From contig JBAXNR010000001.1 in NCBI GenBank assembly GCA_037133675.1, forward strand, positions 1 to 64,000: a stretch of DNA of 64,000 nt, read 5' to 3'. The notes under the pieces were generated by a model, which was given only the letters and a program-made list of their open reading frames with translations, did not search any database and had not been told where the DNA came from. The DNA is from UBA4132 sp037133675. GTDB taxonomy: Bacteria > Pseudomonadota > Gammaproteobacteria > Methylococcales > Methylomonadaceae. Positions 25,263 through 33,902 of the stretch are shown here, piece by piece. Positions within the stretch are counted from its first letter, which is position 1. Every line of letters begins with the position of its first letter. The position numbers and the translations under genes are program-made.

Positions 25263-25832
25263 ATGCAACACCGTAATAACTATCTGCCTTTACTATGTTT
25301 AACTTTATTGTTGAGTGTAGGCGGCTGCGCTGAGCAACAAAGTGTTCGAGTATCACAAAAATCTACTACTGATACTGCTCATGTCCTTGGTAGCAACGGA
25401 CTCGATGGTGATGAGGAGCAGGCAATTTTAAGTTACCACAATCAAATCAGAGCCAGTGTTGGTGTTCCGCCTTTACATTGGTCAAAAGAACTGGCGCAAC
25501 ATGCCGCTAATTGGGGTGCAAAGCTAGCGGCTCAAGGCTGTGCAATGCAGCATAGTCAGGATTCCAGTTATGGCGAAAATTTGTTTATCAGCTCAGCCAG
25601 TCAAGACCATGAGGCTGTTATTGAGGCGGCTAAAGCATGGGAAAGCGAAAAAATAAATTATTCAGGAGAGCCGCTGAATAAAGCTAACTGGTCGCAATCA
25701 GGACATTACACGCAAATGGTGTGGAGAGATACTGCGCAATTGGGCTGCGCAAAAGTTGCTTGCAATAGTGGCGTGGTGGTGGTGTGTAATTACGACCCCG
25801 CAGGAAATTTTATCGGCAAAAAACCCTATTAA
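25263..25832 (+). CDS. CAP/SCP-domain lipoprotein
   Basis: Predicted extracytoplasmic CAP-superfamily (PR-1-like) protein of about 189 residues. The ATG at 25263 is chosen for its AGGAGA ribosome site; an in-frame ATG at 25239 overlaps the end of pheA. The N-terminus is a lipoprotein signal (YLPLLCLTLLLSVGGC). The CAP domain shows AILSYHNQIRASVGVPPLHWSKELAQHAANWG, the HSQDSSYGENLF motif, SGHYTQMVWRDTAQLGCAK and the final NYDPAGNFIG. The His and Glu ligands of the CAP cavity are visible. Biological role of bacterial members is poorly defined. Confidence 0.87.
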   Translation: MQHRNNYLPLLCLTLLLSVGGCAEQQSVRVSQKSTTDTAHVLGSNGLDGDEEQAILSYHNQIRASVGVPPLHWSKELAQHAANWGAKLAAQGCAMQHSQDSSYGENLFISSASQDHEAVIEAAKAWESEKINYSGEPLNKANWSQSGHYTQMVWRDTAQLGCAKVACNSGVVVVCNYDPAGNFIGKKPY

Positions 25833-25837
25833 AGCTA

Positions 25838-25855
25838 CCGCCCCGAAAGGGGCGG
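25838..25855. terminator. GC-rich hairpin between convergent genes
   Basis: A perfect stem CCGCCCC / GGGGCGG with a GAAA loop follows the CAP gene and lies between two convergent stops. T-rich sequence (ACACTTTTT) follows a few bases later, so it is a reasonable plus-strand terminator. Confidence 0.65.
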
Positions 25856-25868
25856 CACGAAACACTTT

Positions 25869-26321
25869 TTAGCCTCTTTCGTTTAAATAAAGTTGTAACA
25901 CGGTCTGGGTGCGAATATTGTTTTGTCGCATGTGTGCTACTAAGTGCATAAAAATATCCCGCAATACAAAATAGCCTTTTTCTGGGTATCTATCCAAAAA
26001 GCTAATCATTTTGGGCCCATCAAACTTAGCAATTTCGCAATCGGTTAAGGCGATAACTTCCGCGCTACGCGGTTCGCCATCAAACATAGCAAGCTCACCA
26101 AAAATATCATTTTTGGATAATCGTGCCAATCCTGGGGAAAATTGACTGCTTGCGTTGCTGATGTTGGTGCTAACCTGTACCTGACCTTCTAAAATGAGAT
26201 AAACATCTTGGCTGTTTTCTTTTTCTTTCAAAATAACATCAAGTGCTTTGTACTTTATTTTAGCGTGAGGCACATCTAGCATAAAAACTGGATCATCGAA
26301 TAAATCGCTTAAATTTGTCAT
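25869..26321 (-). CDS. Cyclic nucleotide-binding domain protein
   Basis: 150-residue stand-alone cNMP-binding domain. The central FGELAMFDGEPRSAEVIAL matches the phosphate-binding cassette (FGELA...RSA). A beta roll precedes it and a C-terminal helix follows (RYPEKGYFVLRDIFMHLVAHMRQ). No helix-turn-helix is present, so it is not a Crp-type regulator by itself. It may act as a sensor by protein contact. It is monocistronic and separated from gltB by about 580 bases. Confidence 0.85.
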   Translation of the reverse strand: MTNLSDLFDDPVFMLDVPHAKIKYKALDVILKEKENSQDVYLILEGQVQVSTNISNASSQFSPGLARLSKNDIFGELAMFDGEPRSAEVIALTDCEIAKFDGPKMISFLDRYPEKGYFVLRDIFMHLVAHMRQNNIRTQTVLQLYLNERG

Positions 26322-26899
26322 AGTAATATAGATTCATGTTAAGGTTGAAATGGTAGGTAATCAGTGCTGTTCTTACTCATTTTCGGTGGTAACGGTTAAA
26401 CATTTGTGAATTGGGTAATTTTAATTCAGAGTACCTCAAATCTAAGCTATGCAATACCCTTATTCATTAGAACATAAAGTATTAAATGCCCAAAATAGAG
26501 ATTACTCGCCTCAATCATTAAGTTACTGATATTATGTATTGTAGGTGCTAATTTATCCACTGTGCGAATCTTTCGACCTACAAAAATGCGATTTTTGCTT
26601 AACTGTGGCAATAAGCCTCAGGGTATCTTGTGCTCACTAACATTATAATGAGTTTTTTAAAGTTCAGATGTAGAAAATTTACATTAGCAATCATAGTCTG
26701 TCTACTAGACTACAAATATTACATCCATTACTGTAGTGCTTCTTTAAACGAAGCCACCGAACAGCGAATGACAAAATCACATTGCTGCTGAGTAAGTTGT
26801 GCCAGCATCTGATATAGCTAACCGTGGATAAAATGATTACAGGATACCCTCGGTTGAATATCCTGCCTCGCTCAATGCGGATGAATCCGCACCTACACA
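26322..26899. other. Intergenic region between cNMP-binding gene and gltB
   Basis: About 580 bases without a convincing gene. A 69-codon minus-strand frame at 26691-26900 has no recognisable features and includes a repeat, so I reject it. The stretch next to gltB holds the GTAGGTGCG-type palindrome listed separately. The part near 26322-26480 should contain the promoter of the cNMP-binding gene, but I cannot define it. Confidence 0.5.
26873..26896. repeat. REP-like palindrome after gltB
   Basis: Read on the minus strand it is GTAGGTGCGGATTCATCCGC, whose inner part GCGGAT-TC-ATCCGC is a perfect palindrome. It lies 3 nt beyond the gltB stop. A related element with GTAGGTGCG at one end sits at 33759-33826. 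It is probably a dispersed extragenic palindrome that also helps end gltB mRNA. Confidence 0.6.
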
Positions 26900-29800
26900 C
26901 TAAGCAAGCACCTCGCTTAACATTCCTTGGGCAATTTCTAAGCTAACAATGTTAGCGAGATGCTGTTCAACACAAGGAATCCCAACTAACGCTTGGCGGT
27001 TGTGTCTATCTTGCTCAATAATCCACACGGTAGAACCAAAGGAATAAATGCTTTGTACAGCGCGGTTGATTAACGCGCTTTTGTAGTCGTTAATGCGCTT
27101 ACTGGCTAATAAGCACGCTAACTGTTCATCGGTGTAATGGCTGTAGGCTTCGCGGGTGTTTTTAACCAGTGCTTCCTGTAATTTACGCGGACGCTCCAAA
27201 ATAAGTTTACGCGCAGCCTGTTCGATTTTGCTGGAGTCCAAAACCTGTTTTGGATTTTTATACAGTTCACGCGCAATCTGTCCCGCTTTATCGAGTACCG
27301 CAAAGCTGTTGATTAATTTAGACGTTTGTTCAGGAATCGCACCGCCAAATAATGGTTGTTCAGCTTTATAGGCTTTTTGGACTTGGGCGATTTGCACTTG
27401 TGCTAGTTCTACCGCTAATTCTTCCAGCATTTCTTTACGGTCGATTGCCGCTTGTAAATGCTTGGCGGTCTGGGTTTTAAACAACCATAACGGCAGGGCA
27501 AACACAAAATGTTGGCGTTCAGTTGCCCAGTTAGCCAATAAATGTCGCGCTTTGCTGGAATTGGCATAATCAGCGTGTTGTTCCAGCATGGACAAAATGA
27601 TTTGTTCATGGGCTTGGGCGGATTCTGTGTCTTCGGTTAAACGGTGTAGTTCGACTGAACTTTTATCGTATAAGGCTTGCAAACGGTTGTCGGGGTCATA
27701 TTGGTAAGCGTTACCGCCTGACATACCATTGCAGAAACCTTTACCAAAACCGCCAATATTTAACACCGCGCCGTTGGTCATGTATTCACAGGCAAAATCA
27801 CCCACGCCTTCGACAACTGCCATCGCGCCTGAGTTACGCACCGCAAAACGGTCGCCCGCTTCGCCATTGATAAAGGCTTTTCCGCCTGTTGCACCGAACA
27901 AGGCAAAGTTGCCAATCAGCACGTTATTCCCTTGCGTTTTAATACCACCACCTGGGGATTCAACCACTAATACGCCACCGCAAGCGGATTTTCCTACGCC
28001 GTCATTGCAAGTGCCTTTGTGTTCCAAACGCATTCCGTCATTTAAAAATGCCGCGTAGCTTTGTCCCGCTGAGCCGTGAGTGCGAATAATCACGCTATCG
28101 GGGGCTAAATATCTCCGTCCTTCTGCTGTGCGATAAATAAGCGGGTGCGATTCGGTTTGTTGGTAGTTTAAATAACGTTCTAAATCAATTGCCGCTTGAC
28201 CACCCACGGATTTGTTACAGTTATTGAGTTTAAAGCCTTTACCTTCGATGACAATCTGTTTTTGATGGCTATCTAAACCTGCTTTGATTTGGGCAATAAT
28301 GTTGTCATCAATATGAAAATTGGCTTCCAGATAAATGGCTTTGTCGATTTTTACCACCTCAACAGAGGCGAGCATTTTGCGCAAATCCAATTGCCCAACC
28401 ATGCTGGGGTGATTGATTAAATGCAGTAATTCAGTTTTGCCGCGTAGTTCTTGTAAACTGTGATAGCCTAATGTTGCTAATAGTTCTCTGACTTCGTGGG
28501 CTAAATTCATGAAATATTGGGCAAGCACACGCGGATCGCCTTTAAATTCTTCATGCGCAGTGGTTAGCCCTGCGGGGCATTTGATATTACAGTTTTTTGC
28601 CATTACACAACGCAACATCATCAATGCAGTGGTGCCGAATTCAAACGAATCCGCGCCCAAAATAGCGGATTTAATCACGTCTGAACCGCTTTGATGTGCG
28701 CCACTGCAACGCAAAATAACTTTATCGCGTAAACCATTGACCGCTAACGCTTGATGCACCTCGGCAATACCGATTTCAGGCGAGCGTCCGCTGTTTTTTA
28801 AGCTGGTCACGGCTGCCGCGCCTGTACCGCCTGTGTTACCCGCGATATTAATCACATCCGCGCCCGCTTTTGCCACGCCGACTGCAATCGTACCTATGCC
28901 TTCAGATGATACTAATTTAACGCCAACTTTAACCCGCGCCGCTTTGGCATCGTGGATTAACTGCCCTAAATCTTCAATCGAATAAGTGTCATGATGTGGC
29001 GGTGGACTGACTAATTCCACACGCGGTGTACCACCACGCAAGGCAGCAATTTCTACTGAGACTTTCGCGGCGGGTAATTGTCCACCTTCGCCTGGTTTCG
29101 CGCCCTGAGCGATTTTAATTTCAATTTCTTCAATGTTGGAATCAGCTAAATAACCCGCCCACACGCCAAAGCGTCCAGAAGCAAATTGTTTGATTTTGCT
29201 GGAGCGCAGTGTGCCAAAACGACTGCTATGTTCGCCACCTTCACCAGAATTGCTTAATGCTCCGACAATATTTGTGCCTTGGGCAACAGCTTCGTGTGCT
29301 TCTGCCAATAATGCGCCGTGACTCATCGCGCCTGAGGCTAAAGTCGCGGTTATTTCATGCGCGGGTTGGACGCTGGCTAAGGCAATGGGTGGGCGGGCTG
29401 TTTGTATTGAAGATAAATAATTGGCTAATAAGCTGTAGTTATCAATCAGTGTAATGACGATGGTATTTTCCAATACCACGATATTAAACGGTGTATCGGC
29501 AAAGCGTTTTTTAAAATGCTTTACTAAATTTGCTGCTCGCTGATTAGAATCGCGTTCGGTAAAGCCAATGGCAAATTCATAATCATCCGCCCGATTAACA
29601 CACAAGCCGCGTATCTGAAGTGTCACGTTGCCGCGTAGATTTTGCTTGCCCAGAATGCGGTCAAAATCATCTACGGTTTCTGCTTTGGTGACATCAACAG
29701 GAAAATCCATAATGTCACGCAACGCTGCTGGTCTTAGCTCACGCTCAGCATACAGGTTTTTAGTGAAGCTACGATAAGCGGGGGTAATGCCAAACACATC

Positions 29801-32341
29801 GATTTGTTCAGGCGTGCGTTTTTCATAACCCAAATCTAAATAAGCGGTATCACTGGCTTCGGGTGCTTGTTCGGGTATGTATAAAATCGCTTCATCGGTC
29901 ATGCGTATATATTCACGCACAGCGGTGTTGCCGTAGGAATGCCCCGCGCCGTCTTGCCGTTCTTTAAACAATCCCAAAAATGGAATATCTTTTTCTTCGC
30001 GTACCGTCAGGGCTTTATGATGCCATTCTGTACTGCTTGCTGCGATGTCGGCATAACGCACACCCCCCACTGAGGCATGAATATTGGGAAAATACGGGCT
30101 TAACTTGGGTTCGTCAGTATCGAGATAATTGGATTCAAAAAACTCGCCACCAATATAACTTTCAGCGGTACACAGGCCGAATTTACCCATGGTTTTCATC
30201 AAGGATTTTTCAGTTCCTTTTTGGAATTTATCCAATACTTTTTGTTGTTCGGCAGGTGTGTAATGCGTCATCACCCGATTATGAACACTAAGCGGACAAA
30301 TCGCCGACGCGCCAAAACCCAATAGCGTTGCCACATCATGCGGACTTGCCGCCTGTCCTGTTTCGGCAATTAATGAGGAATTAAACCGTAAACCCTGTTT
30401 GACTAAATACTGATTGGCAGCGGCTATCATTAACAGCCCAGGAATAGCGGCTTGGGTTTCACTGATAGCTACATCTGTTAGAATAATAATGCCTGTGTTA
30501 TTACGCGCAGCGGTTGCTACTTGTTCACAAACGGAGGTTAATGCGTCAGTCAGATTAGTTTCATTTTGTTCAGCATTATTAAAGTCTGGCGTGTACAACA
30601 TATCCAGCGTTGTCGTGCTGACCGTTGTTTGTCTAAGGATTTGTTCCAACTGGGTGCGTTGTAAAATTGGTGATTCAATCACTAATTGTTTGCTATAGTC
30701 ATCGGAAAAAGTCGGTTTTGCACCTAAAGCAACCCGTAAAGTCATTCCGTCACTTTCACGAATAGAATCTAACGGTGGATTAGTAACTTGGGCAAAACGT
30801 TGACTGAAATAACGCGACATCCCGCCTTCGGCACTGGATAAGGCATTCGGTGCAAGACCGTAGCCCATTGCGGTGACTTTTTCCAAACCTGTGACTAAAA
30901 TCGGGTCTAGCAAGAATCTAAAACTTTCCTGATTCAGAGAATAAGCGGTATAGCGTTGGTCGATATTCAAGCCGTTTTCATTGCTCAGTTCAGACAATTC
31001 AACTTTCGGCAATTCAGATAAATGAATACAGCGTTGTTCCAACAATGCCGCGTAGTCTTTTTCTTTGGCTAGTCTGTCCAGCACTTGATGATTATGGTAA
31101 GTTTCGCCTGTGCTGTGGTCAAAATACAGCATACCACCTGCTTCAATGCGTCCGCGTTTTAAAATATCAGTGGGTGGAAAATCAATTTGTCCTGCTTCGG
31201 ACATGACCGCTAAATAATCGTGGGTTTCCACAGAACGCAAAGGACGCAAACCTAAACGGTCTAAACGCGCACCGACACGAATGCCATCACTGAAAATCAA
31301 TGCCGCAGGGCCGTCATTTTTCTCTTCATACAGGCTGAAATATTCCAGCATGGCGCGAACGTCGGGCGACAGGGTAGTATCGTTTTCCCACGCGGGAGGC
31401 ATCATAGCGAGTACCGCAGTTACGATGTCCAGATTGTCTTCGTTAATGCGGCGGGTTAGGGTTTGATCTAAACGCCCAGAATCGGATTGCCCACAGGGAA
31501 AACAGATGTGTTTGCCGTGTTGTCTGGCAATGGCGTTTTCGCTTAAACGGTTTTTCTTGTCGGTGTTTAATTCGCCATTGTGTGCCATGTAACGGAATGG
31601 CTGTGCCATCATAGTGGCAGGCGCGGTATTGGTAGAAAAACGGGTATGGAAAAACAGGGTATGACAACAGTGGTCGGTATCGTACAAATCAGTAAAGTAC
31701 GGTATCACCTCGTGAGAATTCAAGCGTCCTTTATAAACCTGAGTGCGTGAACTCATCGATAACGGATAAAAACCTATCAGTTCATCACGGCTAAAACCTT
31801 CGACTTCAATATCCAATAACGCCGCTTGAATATGGTGTTCAAATTCGTCATGCGTTACCTCTTTTAAATGTTCAGGACGGGCAAAGATAAACTGCTCGAT
31901 AGGTAGTTGCGCTTTAATAGCTGCGGCGTTTAACACCGTGTTATCAACAGGTATCACGCGCCGCGCAAGTATGGGTAATTTAAAATCGTTAAAATGCCGT
32001 TCAACTAATTCGTTGGCATCGGAATCATGGTGGGCGTGGTCTTCTGGATAAAAGAAATTGGCGACACCAAACTGCCCCAATTCCAGCGCAGGATTAGCTG
32101 TGATTTTACGAAAGAACAATAGTGATAAATCAATATTAACGCCCGCACCATCACCAATACCTTCGGCACTCATACCACCACGATGGGGAATGGTACACAG
32201 GGCTTCATGGGATTTAACTAATAAATCATGGCTTTGTTTGCTTTGCTTGTGGGTAATAAAACCCACGCCACAACTGTCTTGCGAAAGTTCAGCGTTATAA
32301 AGCATGGCTTCTTTAGTATGAAGTCGGGGGTTTTCAGTCAT
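26900..32341 (-). CDS. gltB: Glutamate synthase large subunit, extended form
   Basis: Ferredoxin- or NAD(P)H-dependent GOGAT large subunit, making glutamate from glutamine and 2-oxoglutarate. The N-terminal amidotransferase nucleophile is Cys24 (QDSCGVGFITHK) after a short propeptide; an alternative start at Met13 leaves it at position 12. The FMN/synthase domain contains GAKPGEGGQLP and the HDTYSIEDLGQLI region. The 3Fe-4S cysteines are RCVMAKNCNIKCPAG (C-x5-C-x4-C). The GXGXG domain follows (GGKAFINGEAGDRFAVRNSGA). At 1813 residues it is some 300 longer than classical GltB; about 160 residues at the C-terminus (from LAQVQIAQVQKAY onward) are additional and unrecognised. No gltD is adjacent. 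Confidence 0.93.
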   Translation of the reverse strand: MTENPRLHTKEAMLYNAELSQDSCGVGFITHKQSKQSHDLLVKSHEALCTIPHRGGMSAEGIGDGAGVNIDLSLLFFRKITANPALELGQFGVANFFYPEDHAHHDSDANELVERHFNDFKLPILARRVIPVDNTVLNAAAIKAQLPIEQFIFARPEHLKEVTHDEFEHHIQAALLDIEVEGFSRDELIGFYPLSMSSRTQVYKGRLNSHEVIPYFTDLYDTDHCCHTLFFHTRFSTNTAPATMMAQPFRYMAHNGELNTDKKNRLSENAIARQHGKHICFPCGQSDSGRLDQTLTRRINEDNLDIVTAVLAMMPPAWENDTTLSPDVRAMLEYFSLYEEKNDGPAALIFSDGIRVGARLDRLGLRPLRSVETHDYLAVMSEAGQIDFPPTDILKRGRIEAGGMLYFDHSTGETYHNHQVLDRLAKEKDYAALLEQRCIHLSELPKVELSELSNENGLNIDQRYTAYSLNQESFRFLLDPILVTGLEKVTAMGYGLAPNALSSAEGGMSRYFSQRFAQVTNPPLDSIRESDGMTLRVALGAKPTFSDDYSKQLVIESPILQRTQLEQILRQTTVSTTTLDMLYTPDFNNAEQNETNLTDALTSVCEQVATAARNNTGIIILTDVAISETQAAIPGLLMIAAANQYLVKQGLRFNSSLIAETGQAASPHDVATLLGFGASAICPLSVHNRVMTHYTPAEQQKVLDKFQKGTEKSLMKTMGKFGLCTAESYIGGEFFESNYLDTDEPKLSPYFPNIHASVGGVRYADIAASSTEWHHKALTVREEKDIPFLGLFKERQDGAGHSYGNTAVREYIRMTDEAILYIPEQAPEASDTAYLDLGYEKRTPEQIDVFGITPAYRSFTKNLYAERELRPAALRDIMDFPVDVTKAETVDDFDRILGKQNLRGNVTLQIRGLCVNRADDYEFAIGFTERDSNQRAANLVKHFKKRFADTPFNIVVLENTIVITLIDNYSLLANYLSSIQTARPPIALASVQPAHEITATLASGAMSHGALLAEAHEAVAQGTNIVGALSNSGEGGEHSSRFGTLRSSKIKQFASGRFGVWAGYLADSNIEEIEIKIAQGAKPGEGGQLPAAKVSVEIAALRGGTPRVELVSPPPHHDTYSIEDLGQLIHDAKAARVKVGVKLVSSEGIGTIAVGVAKAGADVINIAGNTGGTGAAAVTSLKNSGRSPEIGIAEVHQALAVNGLRDKVILRCSGAHQSGSDVIKSAILGADSFEFGTTALMMLRCVMAKNCNIKCPAGLTTAHEEFKGDPRVLAQYFMNLAHEVRELLATLGYHSLQELRGKTELLHLINHPSMVGQLDLRKMLASVEVVKIDKAIYLEANFHIDDNIIAQIKAGLDSHQKQIVIEGKGFKLNNCNKSVGGQAAIDLERYLNYQQTESHPLIYRTAEGRRYLAPDSVIIRTHGSAGQSYAAFLNDGMRLEHKGTCNDGVGKSACGGVLVVESPGGGIKTQGNNVLIGNFALFGATGGKAFINGEAGDRFAVRNSGAMAVVEGVGDFACEYMTNGAVLNIGGFGKGFCNGMSGGNAYQYDPDNRLQALYDKSSVELHRLTEDTESAQAHEQIILSMLEQHADYANSSKARHLLANWATERQHFVFALPLWLFKTQTAKHLQAAIDRKEMLEELAVELAQVQIAQVQKAYKAEQPLFGGAIPEQTSKLINSFAVLDKAGQIARELYKNPKQVLDSSKIEQAARKLILERPRKLQEALVKNTREAYSHYTDEQLACLLASKRINDYKSALINRAVQSIYSFGSTVWIIEQDRHNRQALVGIPCVEQHLANIVSLEIAQGMLSEVLA

Positions 32342-32531
32342 CGTCCTGTCCGTTATCTTTTAGGGTATTTTAATGTCGTTTTTAACTCAATCTGTGGTAG
32401 AGTCAAACGCATTGAGCTTGCGTAATGTTTGCTATATTAGCGTTTAACATCCTTTAGGGAAACCTATCAATACTAATGAGGCAAAAGCGTGTTGTTATTT
32501 ACATACTTATTTTTAAGGTGAGTTGGTTTTT

Positions 32532-33749
32532 ATGAACGAAAATTTTGATGTAATTATTGTTGGTGGTGGCATGGTAGGTTCGGCTGTGGCGTGTGGTTTG
32601 GGCGGTAGCTCCTTAAAAGTGGCGGTGTTAGAAAACGCACCGCCTGAAGCATTTTCCTCCGAACAACCTCATGATTTACGGGTATCCGCGTTGAGTATTG
32701 CTTCAAGAAATATTATTGAAACAGTCGGTGCGTGGCATGGCATTGTAAATCGCCGACTCTGCCCATTTCGCCGTATGCGGGTGTTTGAAACTGCTGGTGA
32801 TACCGAATTTTGTAGTGATGATATTAAGTACCCTGAGCTGGGCTATATTGTCGAAAATCGTGTGACTCAACTGGCATTATTAGATCGCTTGCAAGAATTT
32901 ACCAATATCGAACTGATTTGCCCAACAACAATCAGCAAAATCAACTACTGCTTAGGTGAGCAACCTGAAATAACTTTAAGTGATGGTCGTGTTTTATCGG
33001 CTAAGGTGTTAGTGGGTGCCGATGGAGCGCAATCTCGTGTACGTCAAACCGTTGGCATAGGTCTCACCAGTTGGGATTATCAGCAACACGCGTTAGTGAT
33101 CTACATAGACACAGACTATGAACAGCAAGACATTACTTGGCAACGCTTTGTTGCCAGTGGTCCACAGGCGTTTTTACCGTTGACTGGGCATTATGGTTCA
33201 ATCGTTTGGTATAACTCACCCGATGAAATTAGCCGTTTAAAAGCCTTATCACCTGAGGATTTAAAGCACGAACTAACCGCTGCTTTTCCAGATTGTTTAG
33301 GCAAAGTCAACGCGGTATTAGGGACGGCTAGTTTTCCGTTAACTCGCCGCCATGCGCAAAACTATGTGAAACAAGGCGTTGCTCTAGTTGGTGATGCAGC
33401 ACATACCATCAATCCCTTAGCAGGGCAAGGCGTAAACATTGGTTTATTAGATGCCGCCGCGTTGGCTGAAGTCTTGCTAGAAGGTCACAAACAAGGGCGA
33501 GACATCGGTGATATTAGCGTATTAAAGCGTTATGAAAAAATGCGCCGACACGAGAATTTAAAAATGATGACGGTGATGGATATATTTTATTCGGTATTTA
33601 GTAACGATATTCTGCCTGTTAAATTTTTACGAAATTTAGGGCTGGGCTTAGCAGAACGGATAAAACCCGCTAAACATAAAGCCATGCGTGGCGCGATGGG
33701 TTTGGAAGGTAAATTGCCTAAATTAGCGCGTGGTGAATCCATAAGTTAA
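32532..33749 (+). CDS. UbiH/UbiF-family FAD-dependent ubiquinone hydroxylase
   Basis: Flavoprotein monooxygenase of the ubiquinone-biosynthesis hydroxylase family. It starts at the ATG at 32532, 9 nt after AAGGTGAG, rather than the TTG at 32523. It has 405 residues. The N-terminal FAD-binding motif is DVIIVGGGMVGSAVACGL. The middle carries the family signature VLVGADGAQSRVRQTVGI, and the second FAD motif is VALVGDAAHTINPLAGQGVNIGLLDAAALAE. Which ring position it hydroxylates (UbiH, UbiI, UbiF or UbiM-like) cannot be settled by eye. It is divergent from gltB. Confidence 0.9.
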   Translation: MNENFDVIIVGGGMVGSAVACGLGGSSLKVAVLENAPPEAFSSEQPHDLRVSALSIASRNIIETVGAWHGIVNRRLCPFRRMRVFETAGDTEFCSDDIKYPELGYIVENRVTQLALLDRLQEFTNIELICPTTISKINYCLGEQPEITLSDGRVLSAKVLVGADGAQSRVRQTVGIGLTSWDYQQHALVIYIDTDYEQQDITWQRFVASGPQAFLPLTGHYGSIVWYNSPDEISRLKALSPEDLKHELTAAFPDCLGKVNAVLGTASFPLTRRHAQNYVKQGVALVGDAAHTINPLAGQGVNIGLLDAAALAEVLLEGHKQGRDIGDISVLKRYEKMRRHENLKMMTVMDIFYSVFSNDILPVKFLRNLGLGLAERIKPAKHKAMRGAMGLEGKLPKLARGESIS

Positions 33750-33758
33750 GGCTTATGT

Positions 33759-33826
33759 GTAGGTGCGATAAATTCGCGCAGTATCGATAATTGCGGATGA
33801 CGTGGGCGAATGCAATTCGCCCCTAC
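33759..33826. repeat. REP-like inverted-repeat element
   Basis: The left end reads GTAGGTGCGATAAATTCGCGC; the right end, on the other strand, reads GTAGGGGCGAATTGCATTCG. Thus the element is bounded by related inverted ends and includes a second palindrome (GGGCGAATGCAATTCGCCC). It lies between the hydroxylase and the mechanosensitive channel genes. It shares GTAGGTGCG with the palindrome after gltB. Confidence 0.6.
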
Positions 33827-33902
33827 CGTTATTACTCACTTAAACAAAGTTTAAGCAGGCTACTTTATACTTAAAACTCTGTTTTTAGTTATTTTTGAAC
33901 CA

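Noticed and set aside
26691..26900. 69-codon minus-strand frame after gltB
   Set aside because: It begins in the palindrome and has Cys/Arg-rich, non-protein-like composition.
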